Source of the DNA: Siphonodentalium dalli
Taxonomy: Eukaryota > Mollusca > Scaphopoda > Gadilida > Siphonodentaliidae
Assembly: GCA_032622095.1 (NCBI GenBank)
Contig: CP136064.1
Coordinates: forward strand, 254,512,484 to 254,576,483
Direction: 5' to 3'
Length of the DNA stretch: 64,000 nt
A model generated the notes under the pieces. That model had not been told where the DNA came from. It worked only from the letters and a program-made list of their open reading frames with translations, and did no database searches. Both the position numbers and the translations under genes were made by a program. Shown here in pieces: positions 11,745-22,695 of this stretch (its first letter is position 1; every line of letters starts with the position of its first letter).

Positions 11745-12185
11745 GGCAGTTTGAGCTCCAGAATACACATAATATTATTCGCTTTTGAATTTTTCCCAGT
11801 ATCGAAAATAAGTCGATAAATATCTGAACTACCTTTCGACGAGAATCATGTAAGCCAAACAAACGCACTGAAGTAATGAAAAATACAACTGTGAATACCT
11901 TTTTTTTTGTCCCAAAACAAAAAACAATAAAAAACAACCATTTGCACGACATGGGACAGAAAGGAGCGTCCCGTGGTAGTCTATACCTGCTATGGTAGCA
12001 ATAAATAACGTTGATCTTACTTCTGGCGAAAAGTTGAAAACGGCTGGAAAATGTCTGTTACTTTTGCAAGTGTTTCTTAGAGCATATGAAGCCAGTATAC
12101 CAATAGTTCGTGTATTGATCGACCTATCGTATTCGTCGCTCCGAATTGCGTAGAACAATATTTGGAGGTTAGAATAATACATGTC
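11745..12185 (-). repeat. duplicated segment with a signal-peptide-like first exon (copy B)
   Basis: Diverged direct duplicate of 12962-13345. Both contain GTCGATAAATA, an ATGTCGTGCA start and translated HFPAVFNFS upstream. In this copy, 11952 to 11833 could encode 40 residues starting MSCKWLFFIVFCFG, hydrophobic enough for a signal peptide, ending at donor CGAAAG/GTAGTT in phase 0. That phase would join to the exon at 11431. Whether it is transcribed cannot be told. A run of eight lysine/threonine-type codons (ACAAAAAAAAAG) interrupts the hydrophobic core, so it may be a dead copy. Confidence 0.4.
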
Positions 12186-12595
12186 CGTTTAAAAAAGCAA
12201 TTTGTTTAATTTTGTATTCTTAATTTAAATTTTTGATTTTAGTTTAGATTGGACTACTTGCTCAATTTAACATTTAATAAAAAAAATCAAATTTTGTTCT
12301 GAAATAAAACTTTTGATTGTTGTTTAGATTCGAACTCATGCTAAATGTAACATTTAACAACAAAAACAACGCAAAATATGTGTTTTAAAAATTAAAATTA
12401 AAATGAAAAACTAACGCCGTTATAACATCCGCCGAGGTACCCGGAGTCAACTCACCAAAGTACATGTTGTATATGTCGTGTCAAACATACTTGCATTCCA
12501 AACGCGAATCATCCACGCAACTCCAGTAAATGTTCCCATTATCTTCCAAATCCATCAGACGAATACTGACATGAAGCTATCCATGTGTTGCTTAC

Positions 12596-12801
12596 CTGAT
12601 TTCGCAGCAGTCTTGCGTCTTCCATCGTGCCATTGCTGCTGAGTATTCCAATCGGCACATCTCCACTGATGTGTTCATTCAGAGTTAAATGCAGTTGAAC
12701 TTTGCCCTTACTGAAGGTGAAGCTGACGTTTGCCTCGTGGTGGTCGACATGTGTCGATCGCTTCACCCTAGAAGGTAGGGTGATTTCAACGGAAACATTT
12801 T
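12596..12801 (-). CDS. M12B metalloprotease exon: prodomain, N-terminal part
   Basis: A 206-bp exon with acceptor TATTCTATTTACAG and donor AAATCAG/GTAAGC. After two leading bases it reads NVSVEITLPSRVKRSTHV and then NVSFTFSKGKVQLHLTLNEH..., a pattern found in M12B propeptides (hydrophobic strand, F-x-x-G/K, L-x-L-x-x-N-x-x). It ends in phase 0 (..RNQ) and so joins to the exon at 11431. Two N-x-S/T sites suggest a secreted glycoprotein. The phase-1 exon that should precede it was not found; the candidate signal exon at 13061-13168 ends in phase 0 and does not fit directly. Confidence 0.6.
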
Positions 12802-12961
12802 CTGTAAATAGAATAGGTACAAAACAATGGAGACCAACACATTGGTACTTGTATCATGATTAGTGTCAGACAAAATGTTCGATCCGACATGCAATTAAAA
12901 AATATAATACCTTGAAGTATATGCAAGCTGACACAGACTTTACAAACTGACCTGCAAGTGT

Positions 12962-13345
12962 AGCAATTTAAGCAACCTGTTCTCGTGAAAATAAGAACAA
13001 TGCGGGTTTGCTATATAATTGGGCAAAATATCGAAATAGGTCGATAAATACTTGATCTACCTTTATATGGCTATCATATGTCCCGGAAAGACACATTAAA
13101 GTCATACCAAATACAATCCAGAACATGGTGTTTGGTTCCCAAACAAACAAAAGCAATGTGCACGACATGGAACATGGAGCGTTTGTTTCAATGTTGTGAG
13201 AAAAATTGAAAACAGCTGGAAAATGGCTGTGACTACAGTATGTCAAGTGTTTTTCGCAGAGCATATGAAGCCTGTATATCAATATTTCGTGTATGTTTGA
13301 ACCTATATTATGCCTCCTTCCAAATTACGTAGACAAAATTTGGAA
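12962..13345 (-). repeat. duplicated segment with a signal-peptide-like first exon (copy A)
   Basis: Partner of 11745-12185. A 108-bp frame from ATG at 13168 to 13061 encodes 36 residues: a start MSCTLLLFVWEP, a hydrophobic core MFWIVFGMTLMCLSG, and a good donor ATAAAG/GTAGAT. It looks like a first coding exon with a signal peptide and lies just upstream of the protease exon at 12801. The splice phase (0) does not match that exon (needs 1), so either an exon is missing from my reading or this belongs to another transcript. Confidence 0.4.
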
Positions 13346-13810
13346 GCCACGTCCTCTTAAGATACTAATTATATTCAGAGATGTTTATCACTTAAATATG
13401 TAAGTTTGTACAGTGCTGAATTTATTATCTCAGTAGAAGTGGTTTCAGTTTGCATAGTGCTAAAATTAAATAGCAATATATCAACATATCAGAATGCTCA
13501 GAGATGATTAGAACAATTACTCAAATTTCAGTTTGCATATATCTGATGTTTCTTTTTCTGAGGAGCGTTTGCAGAAGTTGTATAACACGATTATCAGAAT
13601 ATAAGATATGATATTCATAGTTGGGCGTCTATAGAGCTTGTGGAGCGGTTTCTTTGATATCTTCAAATTTTACTTCTGTTTGTGAGTCGATCCCAGATGT
13701 TTAGCTTACCTTACTCGTATTTAAATTTGCGCAGAACTATTTTTCACGCCCACATCTCTGCGCGAAAAATAAACATAGTACGACGATATGTTGATTTAAA
13801 GCCACAGGGT

Positions 13811-14207
13811 CTTGTTCCTAGAAGTACAGTGTTATTGCTGTTCCATATTCACAAATCCGTATGGAACGTATGTTCCATACACATCTCGTTGACGTAAAAT
13901 GACGTACATGACGTTCGCCTCAACCATGAAACTGGAACTATTTAAATAAAGAATCATCACACATGACAAACACGCCCTGTGTGAGCCTAAATAAACATTC
14001 GAATCATGTATTTTTAATGCACGGATTCTAGGACGCGAAGCGTGTAATAAACACAGAACGACACGATGTGTAAATGGGTTTGTCGATACGGCACTCGTGC
14101 TGTCGCGGAGGGATATAACTTGAGGCGCAAGCGCCTCTCGTTCTATCCTTCCGCGAGATCACTCGTGCCGTATCGACAAACCCATTTACACATCGTGTCG
14201 TTCTGTG
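13811..14207 (+). mobile_element. left arm of a 2.6-kb inverted-repeat structure
   Basis: 397 bp that pairs with 16020-16417 in reverse orientation, starting CTTGTTCCTAGAAGTACAG. It contains a small palindrome around TGGAACGTATGTTCCA and ends in a 156-bp near-perfect hairpin (14052-14207) with ends CACAGAACGACACGATG and CATCGTGTCGTTCTGTG. Foldback-type element arm; no transposase. Confidence 0.8.
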
Positions 14208-14429
14208 TATTGACTCCACCGCAACCTTCGTCTTGTTCGCAAGCAAGGGAATCAAAGGAATTGACCATACCAATGTTGGTAACTAATGGATTTGATTATC
14301 GCTCATTATTGCTCGAAATCCGAATTCGTTCTCTAAAATGTATTGATGCAAATTATGTCTGGAATTAATGCTTAGTCATGCACACGTAGTACATCTTAAA
14401 AACGTAATGTCAAAAATTACAAGCAAGCT

Positions 14430-15515
14430 CTGATCGTAACCACTTGTGTGCGATATAGCATCAGCTGATTGATACGCTATACAGTATTTATAGTGTCAAA
14501 CCACTTACATGTGATACTGCTTTCACTATGAAAGTTGTATGGGCAAGAATTCCAAATAATACGTGCATGTACCTAATTCTCCAGACTACCTGCTCACGCG
14601 ACATGTCATCCGTAGTGCAATTTTGAATATAATAGTCTCTACTTCTGCATTGAGACAATACTCACTATATCCACATGAGTGGAATATAGCACCAGTCCCC
14701 CGTTCTATGTTAAATTTACTCTAACCTCTTACGTGTGACATGCCATCAATCCACCGCAAATAGTGGCATCAATTCAGTCATACTGCCTCACTATCTGAAC
14801 TATAGTCCAACATGCTGGTATCTACTGCTACAGTTCTCATATGTGCAAGCGACTCTTTGAGAGGAACAAAAACGTACTTATAACCAGCGTCATAGCGGTA
14901 ATCGCATTATGAACTTATTCAGTAGACCTAGGAAACAAAGTACTCTTTCTTAATCACAGTAACATACACTGACTAATTTATTTCCAGTTTCTTAAATAGG
15001 CCATGTTCATGTGATATATGCATCTTTCTGACTTCGATCTCTGGAACCTTTGCTAATTTCACTCGATAAGGTAATATGACGACACACATTCTCAAAATCT
15101 TATACCCAACTTTGATGTACATTAAATATTTTATTTGGAAGTTTTATTCCGCTCGACCACACACATGTGATATTGATAATTGATTTCAAGTTTCTTAAAA
15201 AGGCCATTTTCATATGATGTATGCTACTTTCTGAAATCGATGTCTGAAACCCTTGTCTAATTTCACCCGAGAAGGTAATACGACGACACACCTTCTCAAG
15301 TTCCAATACTCAACATTGATGTCCAGTAAATATTTTATTTGGAAATTTTATTTCGCTCGACCACACGCATATGATATTGCTAATCACGTTTTAAAAGGGC
15401 AACTGACATTCGGGAACCTCTATGTATGCCTTCCCATTTTTAAATTTTTCAGATTATCACCGACCTCACTAACACTTGAAACTTGAAATTGTCAGAACCC
15501 GACCGCATGCGTGTA
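14430..15515 (+). repeat. diverged tandem repeats between the inverted arms
   Basis: A ~201-bp unit is duplicated at about 14980-15183 and 15184-15385 (shared TTTTATTTGGAA, CGCTCGACCACAC, GGTAATA.GACGACACAC). A motif of the form CCAC..ACATGTGATAT recurs at roughly 14440, 14500, 14670, 14730, 15010, 15165, 15365 and 15500. The rest is AT-rich and non-coding. Confidence 0.65.
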
Positions 15516-16019
15516 ACATGACGTAAACACTGTAAGATTAATATTGTGATTAGTATTGTAATTAATATAACATGTATACATTTGTCATTTCTATATATGG
15601 TCTCCTAAATTGAGGAGGTTAACAATAAACTACTCTCAGTTTGTGCTAGTATCGTGTGCGAATTGCAATAACTAAATGGTCATATTGAACTTTTATTTGT
15701 TATCTCGAGTCTTGAAACTCATTAAATAAAAGAAATGATTGTTTCAAAATGTCTCTATGAAAAGTGTTTCATCCAATAGAAACAATATATAAGACCGTCT
15801 GTAGCACTGGTGTCGTGAAACAAAGAGGAGTCAGTTATGTTCACCTGATTAACATTCCCTACCTCACCCACCAACTTGAACAGTACCGGATTCCAATGTT
15901 CGCGAAATTTTATTTGCACCCGCCACCTATAGGTTGAAATGTTACAACTGCTACATCAAATAAAAAGTGTGACCAATATGAGAAAAAATATGTTACTGCT
16001 GGTTTACATGTAGAACATA

Positions 16020-16417
16020 CACAGAACGACACGATGTGTAAATGGGTTTGTCGATACGGCACGAGTGCTGTCGCGGAAGGATGGAACGAGAGGCGCTTGC
16101 GCCTTGAGTTCTATTCTTCCGCGACAACACGAGTGCCGTATCGACAAACCCATTTTCACATCGTGTCGTTCTGTGCTTATTACACGCTTCGCGTCCTAGA
16201 AATCGTGCATTAAAAATACAGGATTAGAAGATTTAATTAGGCCCATACAGGGGATGTTTGTCATGTGTTATGATTCTTTTATTTAAATACTTCCAGTTTC
16301 ATGATTGAGGCGAACGTCATGTACGTCATTTTACGTCAACGAGATCCGTATGGAACGTACGTTCCATACGGATTTGTTAATATGGAACAGCAATAACACT
16401 GTACTTCTAGGAACAAG
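16020..16417 (-). mobile_element. right arm of the 2.6-kb inverted-repeat structure
   Basis: Reverse-complement copy of 13811-14207: hairpin at 16020-16175 facing inward, then ACACGCTTCGCGTCCTAGAA, then a perfect TCCGTATGGAACG/CGTTCCATACGGA palindrome near 16350. It ends ...AGGAACAAG. The 14 bases AAGCGTGTAATAAA that follow also occur inside the left arm at 14038, hinting at a further partial copy. Confidence 0.8.
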
Positions 16418-16419
16418 CG

Positions 16420-17080
16420 TGTAATAAAACAAATTATCTGCTAATCAATTGTCGGAATATCAAGAAATGGGAACAAGATCAACCTATATATTTGGTGCGA
16501 ACTTTCCAACCAATGATGAGCCAGACAAGAGATTTCAACTGATGAAACTGTTGACCAAATTTGTTGGAGAGACATCCTTAATACCCCTTCCAATCGGGCT
16601 ACGCTAAATAAGTTGTTATATACAACTTGCTAACCATAGCCTTGATTACAATTCTGCTATAGTTGCAATGCCCTCTGGTTTTCTTCACGTGGCTATATTC
16701 GTTCAAACACTCGCATAATTATGTGTTTCAATGTTTGACTGTCACAGAGAACATTCACTCCGAGGGGTTCCAACTAGACTAAATACATGGTTGTATACGC
16801 ACGAATTCATGTTCACTATCAACTCGTGCAACATTGTTACGCTTTCCGTTATGATCCATATGATTGGTCTATAGTATACGTTTACGATTGGATGAGAATG
16901 CATGTACATATTATTCCCCGACATGAACATGTGACACGGCCGAATCAGACAGTGGACGAATTGAATTTACATTAGGGGACACTGTAGGAATCGGGGAAAA
17001 TATTGATTCAATAAATCATGATAAATATCAATTCTGCACATTTCAACAATATGAATAAGTAAAACAGCTGTGTGTAAGCT
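16420..17080. other. non-coding stretch
   Basis: No exon-like frame, repeat or RNA gene recognised. It is AT-rich with short open frames only. Confidence 0.4.
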
Positions 17081-17081
17081 C

Positions 17082-17197
17082 GTTACACCGCCCCAGTCTT
17101 AAGTTGTTCACCAAGAGCAACAACCATCCACTCGCCATTACACCCTCGCTCCGTCAAATAGCTCGTTTCTCTTGGTGGACTTAGACTGGGGTGTAAC
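17082..17197. mobile_element. 116-bp TIR element (MITE-like)
   Basis: Left end GTTACACCGCCCCAGTCTTA and right end, reverse-complemented, GTTACACCCCAGTCTAAGTC; inner CACCAAGAG is also paired. A related fragment CAGACTGGGGTGTAG occurs at about 58906. No clear target duplication. Confidence 0.65.
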
Positions 17198-17579
17198 TAG
17201 TACGTTCATATCAAATTGTTTTACCGTGCATCGTATCGTTTGGTTTATCTCGCGCTGTGTACGATTCATTCTGCAAGTGTCCTATTGATCGATACAGCTA
17301 ACCTAAGCTAACCCAAGATTATAACCATATTGGCTATCGGCTTGCTGATTTGCAGAACTTCTGTTCGATGGGGCGTTGTGTTTTGGGTGGGCGGGGCGCT
17401 TCTAATTGGTAACGGTGGTCTGAGTTCACTAATACACCTAAGCGGACATCTGATAAAAGTTGATTGGGCTCATCATTGTCTCGCAAACATAGATCAACAA
17501 GTCGATTACGCTTACTCACTTGCAAGTGCAGTTTGATGATTGAGCGCCCAATCTACCATTGAGTATGACCCGCCTCTGT

Positions 17580-19185
17580 GGTTCCTCGTGAGTCTGTTCT
17601 TGGTCCCTTTTTGTTCTCAATAAATGACATTGGAGACAATTTGAAGTCAAACTTTCGCCTATTTGAAGATGACACCTGTATATTCTATTCACTATCGTCT
17701 TATGAAGATCTGGTGGTTCATATAAATAACGATCTTAAATCACTTGATAGTTGGACTAACAAATGGCTGGTTTCCCTTAACTCATCCAAAACGAAAGCAA
17801 TGATAGTTCAGGGCCACCAATCAACACTCCCCCGCAGTGCAGACCTCATATTCAGTTCCAACAAACTCGAAATAGTTGAAGATCACTGTCATCTAGGAAT
17901 CGTTCTGCAATCCGATATTCAGTGGGACCTTGCCATAGAACACACCTAAAATAATGTTTGCACTGTGCTTTCACAACTCCGAAAATTAAAGTATATGTTA
18001 TCACGAAAGACCCTCGACACATTGCTCAAAACACATTTATTGCCCATACTAGAATATGGCAGTTGTGTTTGGGACTCCGCCTCTGACATCACAAAATCAC
18101 ACTAGACAAACTGCATCACGATGCAGCGCGAGTTGTATCTGTCCTAACCAGATCCTCATCGAACGCCAATTTACTTAACGAACTTGGATGGAAACCCCTC
18201 CAGATTCGTCGAGATGCACAAAAAGTATGTCTTATGCACAAAATGGTCAATCGTAAAGCCCCCCAATTTTTATTCGACATTCTTCTACCACGTGTCGGTG
18301 ATACGAGTCGTTACTTTTTGCGCAATGCGGACGATTTTGAGAACTACTTGTCACCCAGAAACCTTCAAGAAATCTTTCTTTCCGAAAACAATCGAAGTTT
18401 GGAACTGCTTGGCAAATGACATCAAAACAAAATCTTACGAGGCTTTCAAATCAACAATTCTCCCCAAGATAAAAAATTCCATCTCATGTATATCTCGGTG
18501 ACCGACAAACAAATATCATACACTGTCGAATTAGAAACAAGTGTAGCAATCTAAATCATGACAAAGTTGAAAATCACATTGGTGATAAAGAACTGTCTCA
18601 TGTTATGAGATCATTTGGAGTCACGTCATACAAAGCGCTTCTAAAAGGAGATCTAACTTTAACCGCCAACGAGAACTGCATTCTGAAAGACACAGCTTTA
18701 AAATTCATAAAATCTTCCGGACGATATGCGACGTGCAACGAATAAGCCCATGTAAACCAACACAATCTGAATTATGTACCATAAATGTACTTGCTGCCCC
18801 AATATCCTGTTCTGTTACTTACTCAAACGACCCCTTCATATTTACCATTCCCATAACACATCAACTAATGCTTTCCCCACCTTATACATATATATGCTGC
18901 CAGTTGGCTTACTAGTCATAGGTATGTGTAATTAAACTTATTACCCCAACCACACCACTGATTTGTAATAATTAACACCCAATGTAATATCTTATACTCA
19001 CGCACCCACAGTACATACATTCTACCCGCCCTACCAAAACCTGATATAAATCCAAAATAAATTGTTATATTTATGTTTCATGTATGATCAGTTGGGAGCT
19101 GAGGTCCATCTAAGTTTCAAAGAACTTGTCCTCCAATCCCTTTATATGTTATGTATTATTTATGCATTATACTAATAAAAATATG
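17580..19185 (+). mobile_element. LINE remnant (CR1/jockey-like), 5'-truncated and broken
   Basis: The reverse transcriptase begins abruptly at VPRESVLGPFLFS (normally VPQGSVLGPLLF) and continues to the catalytic box, here LFEDDTCIF where the family has F/YADD. It then reads VEDHCHLGIVL. After a stop at 17949 the reading frame moves several times: HHDAARVVSVLTRSSSN near 18117, IEVWNCLANDIKTKSYEAFK near 18391, and CRIRNKCSNLNHD near 18525. The usual C-terminal CxCGxxExxxHxxxxC knuckle is missing, apparently deleted. The 3' region ends near an AATAAAAATATG at about 19170. The encoded enzyme would have copied element RNA into the genome; this copy cannot. Confidence 0.8.
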
Positions 19186-19587
19186 TTTAAATCAATTGAG
19201 TGATTAGTTCTCTTTCTGAACATAAATATAAGAGTTTTCCGCCGTTGTTATTTGCCGAATTTTCGTGATTAGTGCGTTTGATTGATATGTTGGTCATATA
19301 AAGTTTTTTAAATATCTGCCTCAAGGTCGCACATAGTTCCGGTTCGAACATTAATATCGTCATCAGGATAACATGAAGGTCACACATAACTCCAGCTCGG
19401 GCATTAATATCGCCTATCAGGATAACAAGATCGTGTGTGAGATTTTTTCTAATATTGATATCTGGAGATTTTCATATATATGTTCTCACTGAAGGATTTT
19501 GAACTTTCAGGCGTGATGTAGATATTTCCAAATGCGAAACGTTGTCATTGTTCGTTTAACAATTGGCACAAAGTACTACTTTGGAGC

Positions 19588-19710
19588 TTTCAATAATTAT
19601 ATGGAAGATTTCAGTAGTTATAGAGAAGCTTTCAGAAATGATAGAGGAGCTTTCGGTAGTCATAGTGAATATTTCAGTAATTATAGAGAACCTTTCAGTA
19701 ATTAGAGAGC
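19588..19710 (+). repeat. 21-bp tandem repeat
   Basis: Five to six diverged units of form TTTCAGTAATTATAGAGAAGC. The 21-bp period keeps frames open on both strands. It directly precedes the 30-bp array. Confidence 0.8.
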
Positions 19711-19744
19711 AGTTTGTTATGAGTGAATTGTGTACGGAGATGTA

Positions 19745-20255
19745 AAGGCCGCTCGCACAGCCTAAAGCTCCCACGACATGTGTTCCACGGCCTATAGCTC
19801 GCACAACATGTTTTCCACAGCATATAGCTCCCACGGCATATTTTCCACAGCCAATAGCTCCTACGACATGTATTCCACAGCCTATAGCACACACGACGTG
19901 TGTTCCACAGCCTATAGCTCCCACGACATGTTTTCCACAGCCTATATCTCCCACGACATGTGTTTCACAGCCTATAACTCCCACGACATATGTCCCACAG
20001 CCTATAGCTCACACTACATGTGTTCCACATCTTATAGCTCCCACGACATGTGTTCCACGGCATATAGCTCCCACGACATGTGTTCCACATCGTATAGCTT
20101 CCACGACATGTATTCCACAGCCAATAGCTCCCACGCATGTATTCCACAGTCTATAGCTCCCACGACATGTTTTCCACAGCCTATAGCTCCCAGACATGTG
20201 TTCCACAGCCTATAGCTTCCACGACATGTGTTCCCCAGCATATAGCTCACATGAG
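19745..20255 (+). repeat. 30-bp minisatellite, about 17 copies
   Basis: Consensus CCTATAGCTCCCACGACATG plus TGTTCCACAG. Copies differ by single bases and occasional 1-bp losses (for example near 20133 and 20191), which explains why overlapping repetitive frames occur in several registers on both strands. Decayed relatives continue at about 20358-20390 and 20725-20890. I see no reason to treat the repetitive 10-residue frames as a protein. Confidence 0.9.
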
Positions 20256-21019
20256 AAGTGTTTCATGGCCACTATACGCATAAGAGGCAACGGTACATTA
20301 GCAAAAATATAAACGTGTATACACAGCTCCTCGCATGACTATTGCTCTAGCCTAAACTTAGCTCACACGACTCAAATTCCACAGCATGTAAATATGATTT
20401 TTCGCGTAACAGCGTATAGAGGAAAATTACTGTCTTCACGGCAGATGAAGGTTAATGGAAAGCTTGTTCGACAGGCATGTCGAGTAGTAATCCGGCTGAT
20501 TGTCCGGACGTTTCCGAGAGATTACTCGTTAAACAACTGAGTTGTGTTGGTCCGTGTTATGCAGGACCGAATGTTTTCAGGTCATTCTAGTGAACGCGCT
20601 CTTAAGGGTCGGTCGCCTGTTAAATACTAAGCGCATACTAAAACCACCGAACTAATGTTCGTGTTATTGTTTCCCATTATGCCGGGAGTGTCGTGAAAAC
20701 GTCACATGTAGGGTATTCGACAACCGATAGCTCCCAATACAGCCGTTACACAGCCTATGGCTCGCACGATATGTGTTACATATATAGCATACTGCTCTCA
20801 TGACAGGTGTTACTGTCAGGACATGTGTTCCATAGCCTATAAATCACACACCGGGTGTTACAAAGTCTATAAACCGTTCACGGTGTAGGTTTTCCACAAG
20901 TAGTTGCAACCAATGTTGAATGTTATAGCATTCGATTTCAGATCCACATATTCTAAAACATAAAAATGTATTTCAATGCTAAGTGTAACATGTAAAATAA
21001 ATAATCAAGCATTTCTTAT

Positions 21020-21560
21020 TCATTCGTTAATTTCTTCACTGGTGAAATAACAATGGCTTCCCGTCCCAATTGTCCGACAAAAATAGCTATTTTCGACCAG
21101 AACAATTTGTATATACACCCATATAGAGTTACCATTCTTTAACCGATAGTTCGATACGTTAATTACGTCGTGCCTGGAGACAATATTTTCCGCGTAATTC
21201 ATTAACTTCAATTCTCGAAAAATACATTTGTCCACTGCCCCACCTGTATTGGACTCTTCACTTTAATTACTCACAATCACCAAACGCTGTGGGATATAGA
21301 CGGCAGGACAAAATAGACCAAGATGCACATACGTCGAGAGTACGGGACACTTGCACTACCACATCGCCGAAGGTAAAATACTCCTGAACAACACACACCA
21401 CAGCAATTAAAAGATTAACAACTATGCACTTTGTCAGAATTATCTTATTGTACAAAATCACCGATGTAATATTTATTTTCTTTAAGCTTTTCAAACATTT
21501 CAACAATAATTGGCTCGTTATTGTAAACTCAAAGTGCGAGATTATATTTTTCTCCTTCAC
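21020..21560 (-). other. possible coding exons, unrecognised
   Basis: Two open stretches on the minus strand. 21258-21020 reads ..TGGAVDKCIFRELKLMNYAE.. to ..YFCRTIGTGSHCYFTSEE and stops; its composition (cysteines, aromatic strands) looks more protein-like than neighbouring frames. 21383-21281 follows a plausible acceptor (GTGTGTTGTTCAG) and reads EYFTFGDVVVQVSRTLDV. The gap between them is too short for an intron, so they are not two exons of one simple transcript. No family recognised. Confidence 0.25.
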
Positions 21561-21975
21561 ATGAATTATTAATTGAATTATCCTTGTTTGACTGAATATT
21601 GCATTGTAATTGATGTTATAGGCGTGAAATATACGAATCTAACGTCATATTATGATCGTATTAATTGGTGCAATCGAGTTGGAGTCAGTGACACTGAACA
21701 CACATTAAAAACGAATAAAGAACTTACGAATTTACAGCGTTATTCTGCACAAGCCGTTAATTGCATCGGAGCGAAAACACTTATATATTTTCACATCTTC
21801 CTTTCGCGACTGAAGCTTGCGCATTGCATCATTTTCGAATACTCCAGACTACAACTGAAACGGCATTAGATGCCATGCTGATAATATTAATTGAAAATGT
21901 TGATAAAACTGATTGAAATAGTATATTCAGAGTCAACCTTGAATTTTGAAAGCATTCGTATTGAAATTCAAAGTT

Positions 21976-22100
21976 TTGCCTCGCATATATAGGGGAATAC
22001 GTTTTGCCTAACAATATTTAACTTGCAAGCCAGTGCATTCTTGCATAAATGCACTAGCACAGGATGTGTGATGCTGCACTAGCGCAGCTACCGTCATGAC
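21976..22100 (-). repeat. decayed foldback pieces with one array-like unit
   Basis: A half hairpin (GCCTCGCATATATAGGGG) is followed by GCCAGTGCATTCTTGCATAAATGCACT. On the minus strand, GTCATGACGGTAGCTGCGCT then resembles the 59-bp minisatellite unit. This links the minisatellite at 7958-9668 to the foldback family at an independent site. Confidence 0.6.
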
Positions 22101-22172
22101 AGGTTTAAATAACAAAATATCTGCTACACGTGTCAAAGTAAATGCAACTTACACTCTTTTCAATCTTCCGCT

Positions 22173-22695
22173 GGGGAACAGTGCTATCACTATATAATGT
22201 TTTAACTCGAAGATATGTGCCCGCCATATCAAATCCAGTCGTAAGTCGGGATTGTTTTACCCTGTGCAATGCATTCTCTTATATATGCGAGTCGACCATA
22301 GGTCGCCTCGCATATATAAGAGAATGCATTGGCCTAACCATTTTTTATCATTTTTTTTAAATAAATGTTTCTGACAATTTTTAGGACATAAAATAAAAAA
22401 CATCCATTACCTGCAGGGAGCCCCACACATATATAGAAGCATATAGAAGAGTGTCGTCTGCTCATGTTTGTCTGGGGTTCTGTATGGGTGAAATTATAAA
22501 ATTGTTAAAGAATACAAGAAAATATTATTAAAATTGTAAAAAATTGTTAGGCCAATGCATTCTCTTATATATGCGAGGCGACCTATGGTCGACTCGCATA
22601 TATAAGAGAATGATTTGGCACAGGGTTAAAAAAAATCCCGACTTCGACTGGATTTGATATGGCGGGTCACATATACTATTCCATACGGTGTTCCA
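22173..22695. mobile_element. nested palindrome: foldback element inside a larger inverted repeat
   Basis: Outer arms: CCCGCCATATCAAATCCAGT (about 22219) pairs with ACTGGATTTGATATGGCGGG (about 22648), continuing outward with decay to about 22173 and 22695. Inside, 22260-22625 has ends CCCTGTGC and GGCACAGGG, each leading into a ~70-bp hairpin (22265-22333 and 22551-22619). A ~215-bp AT-rich centre contains TTGTTAAAGAATACAAGA, also present in the other copies. Flanks TTTTACCCTG and CAGGGTTAAA hint at a TTAA target. Confidence 0.8.

Noticed and set aside
14028-14368. Frames across the hairpin at 14052-14207
   Set aside because: The sequence is a near-perfect palindrome, so both strands give mirrored frames; no coding evidence.
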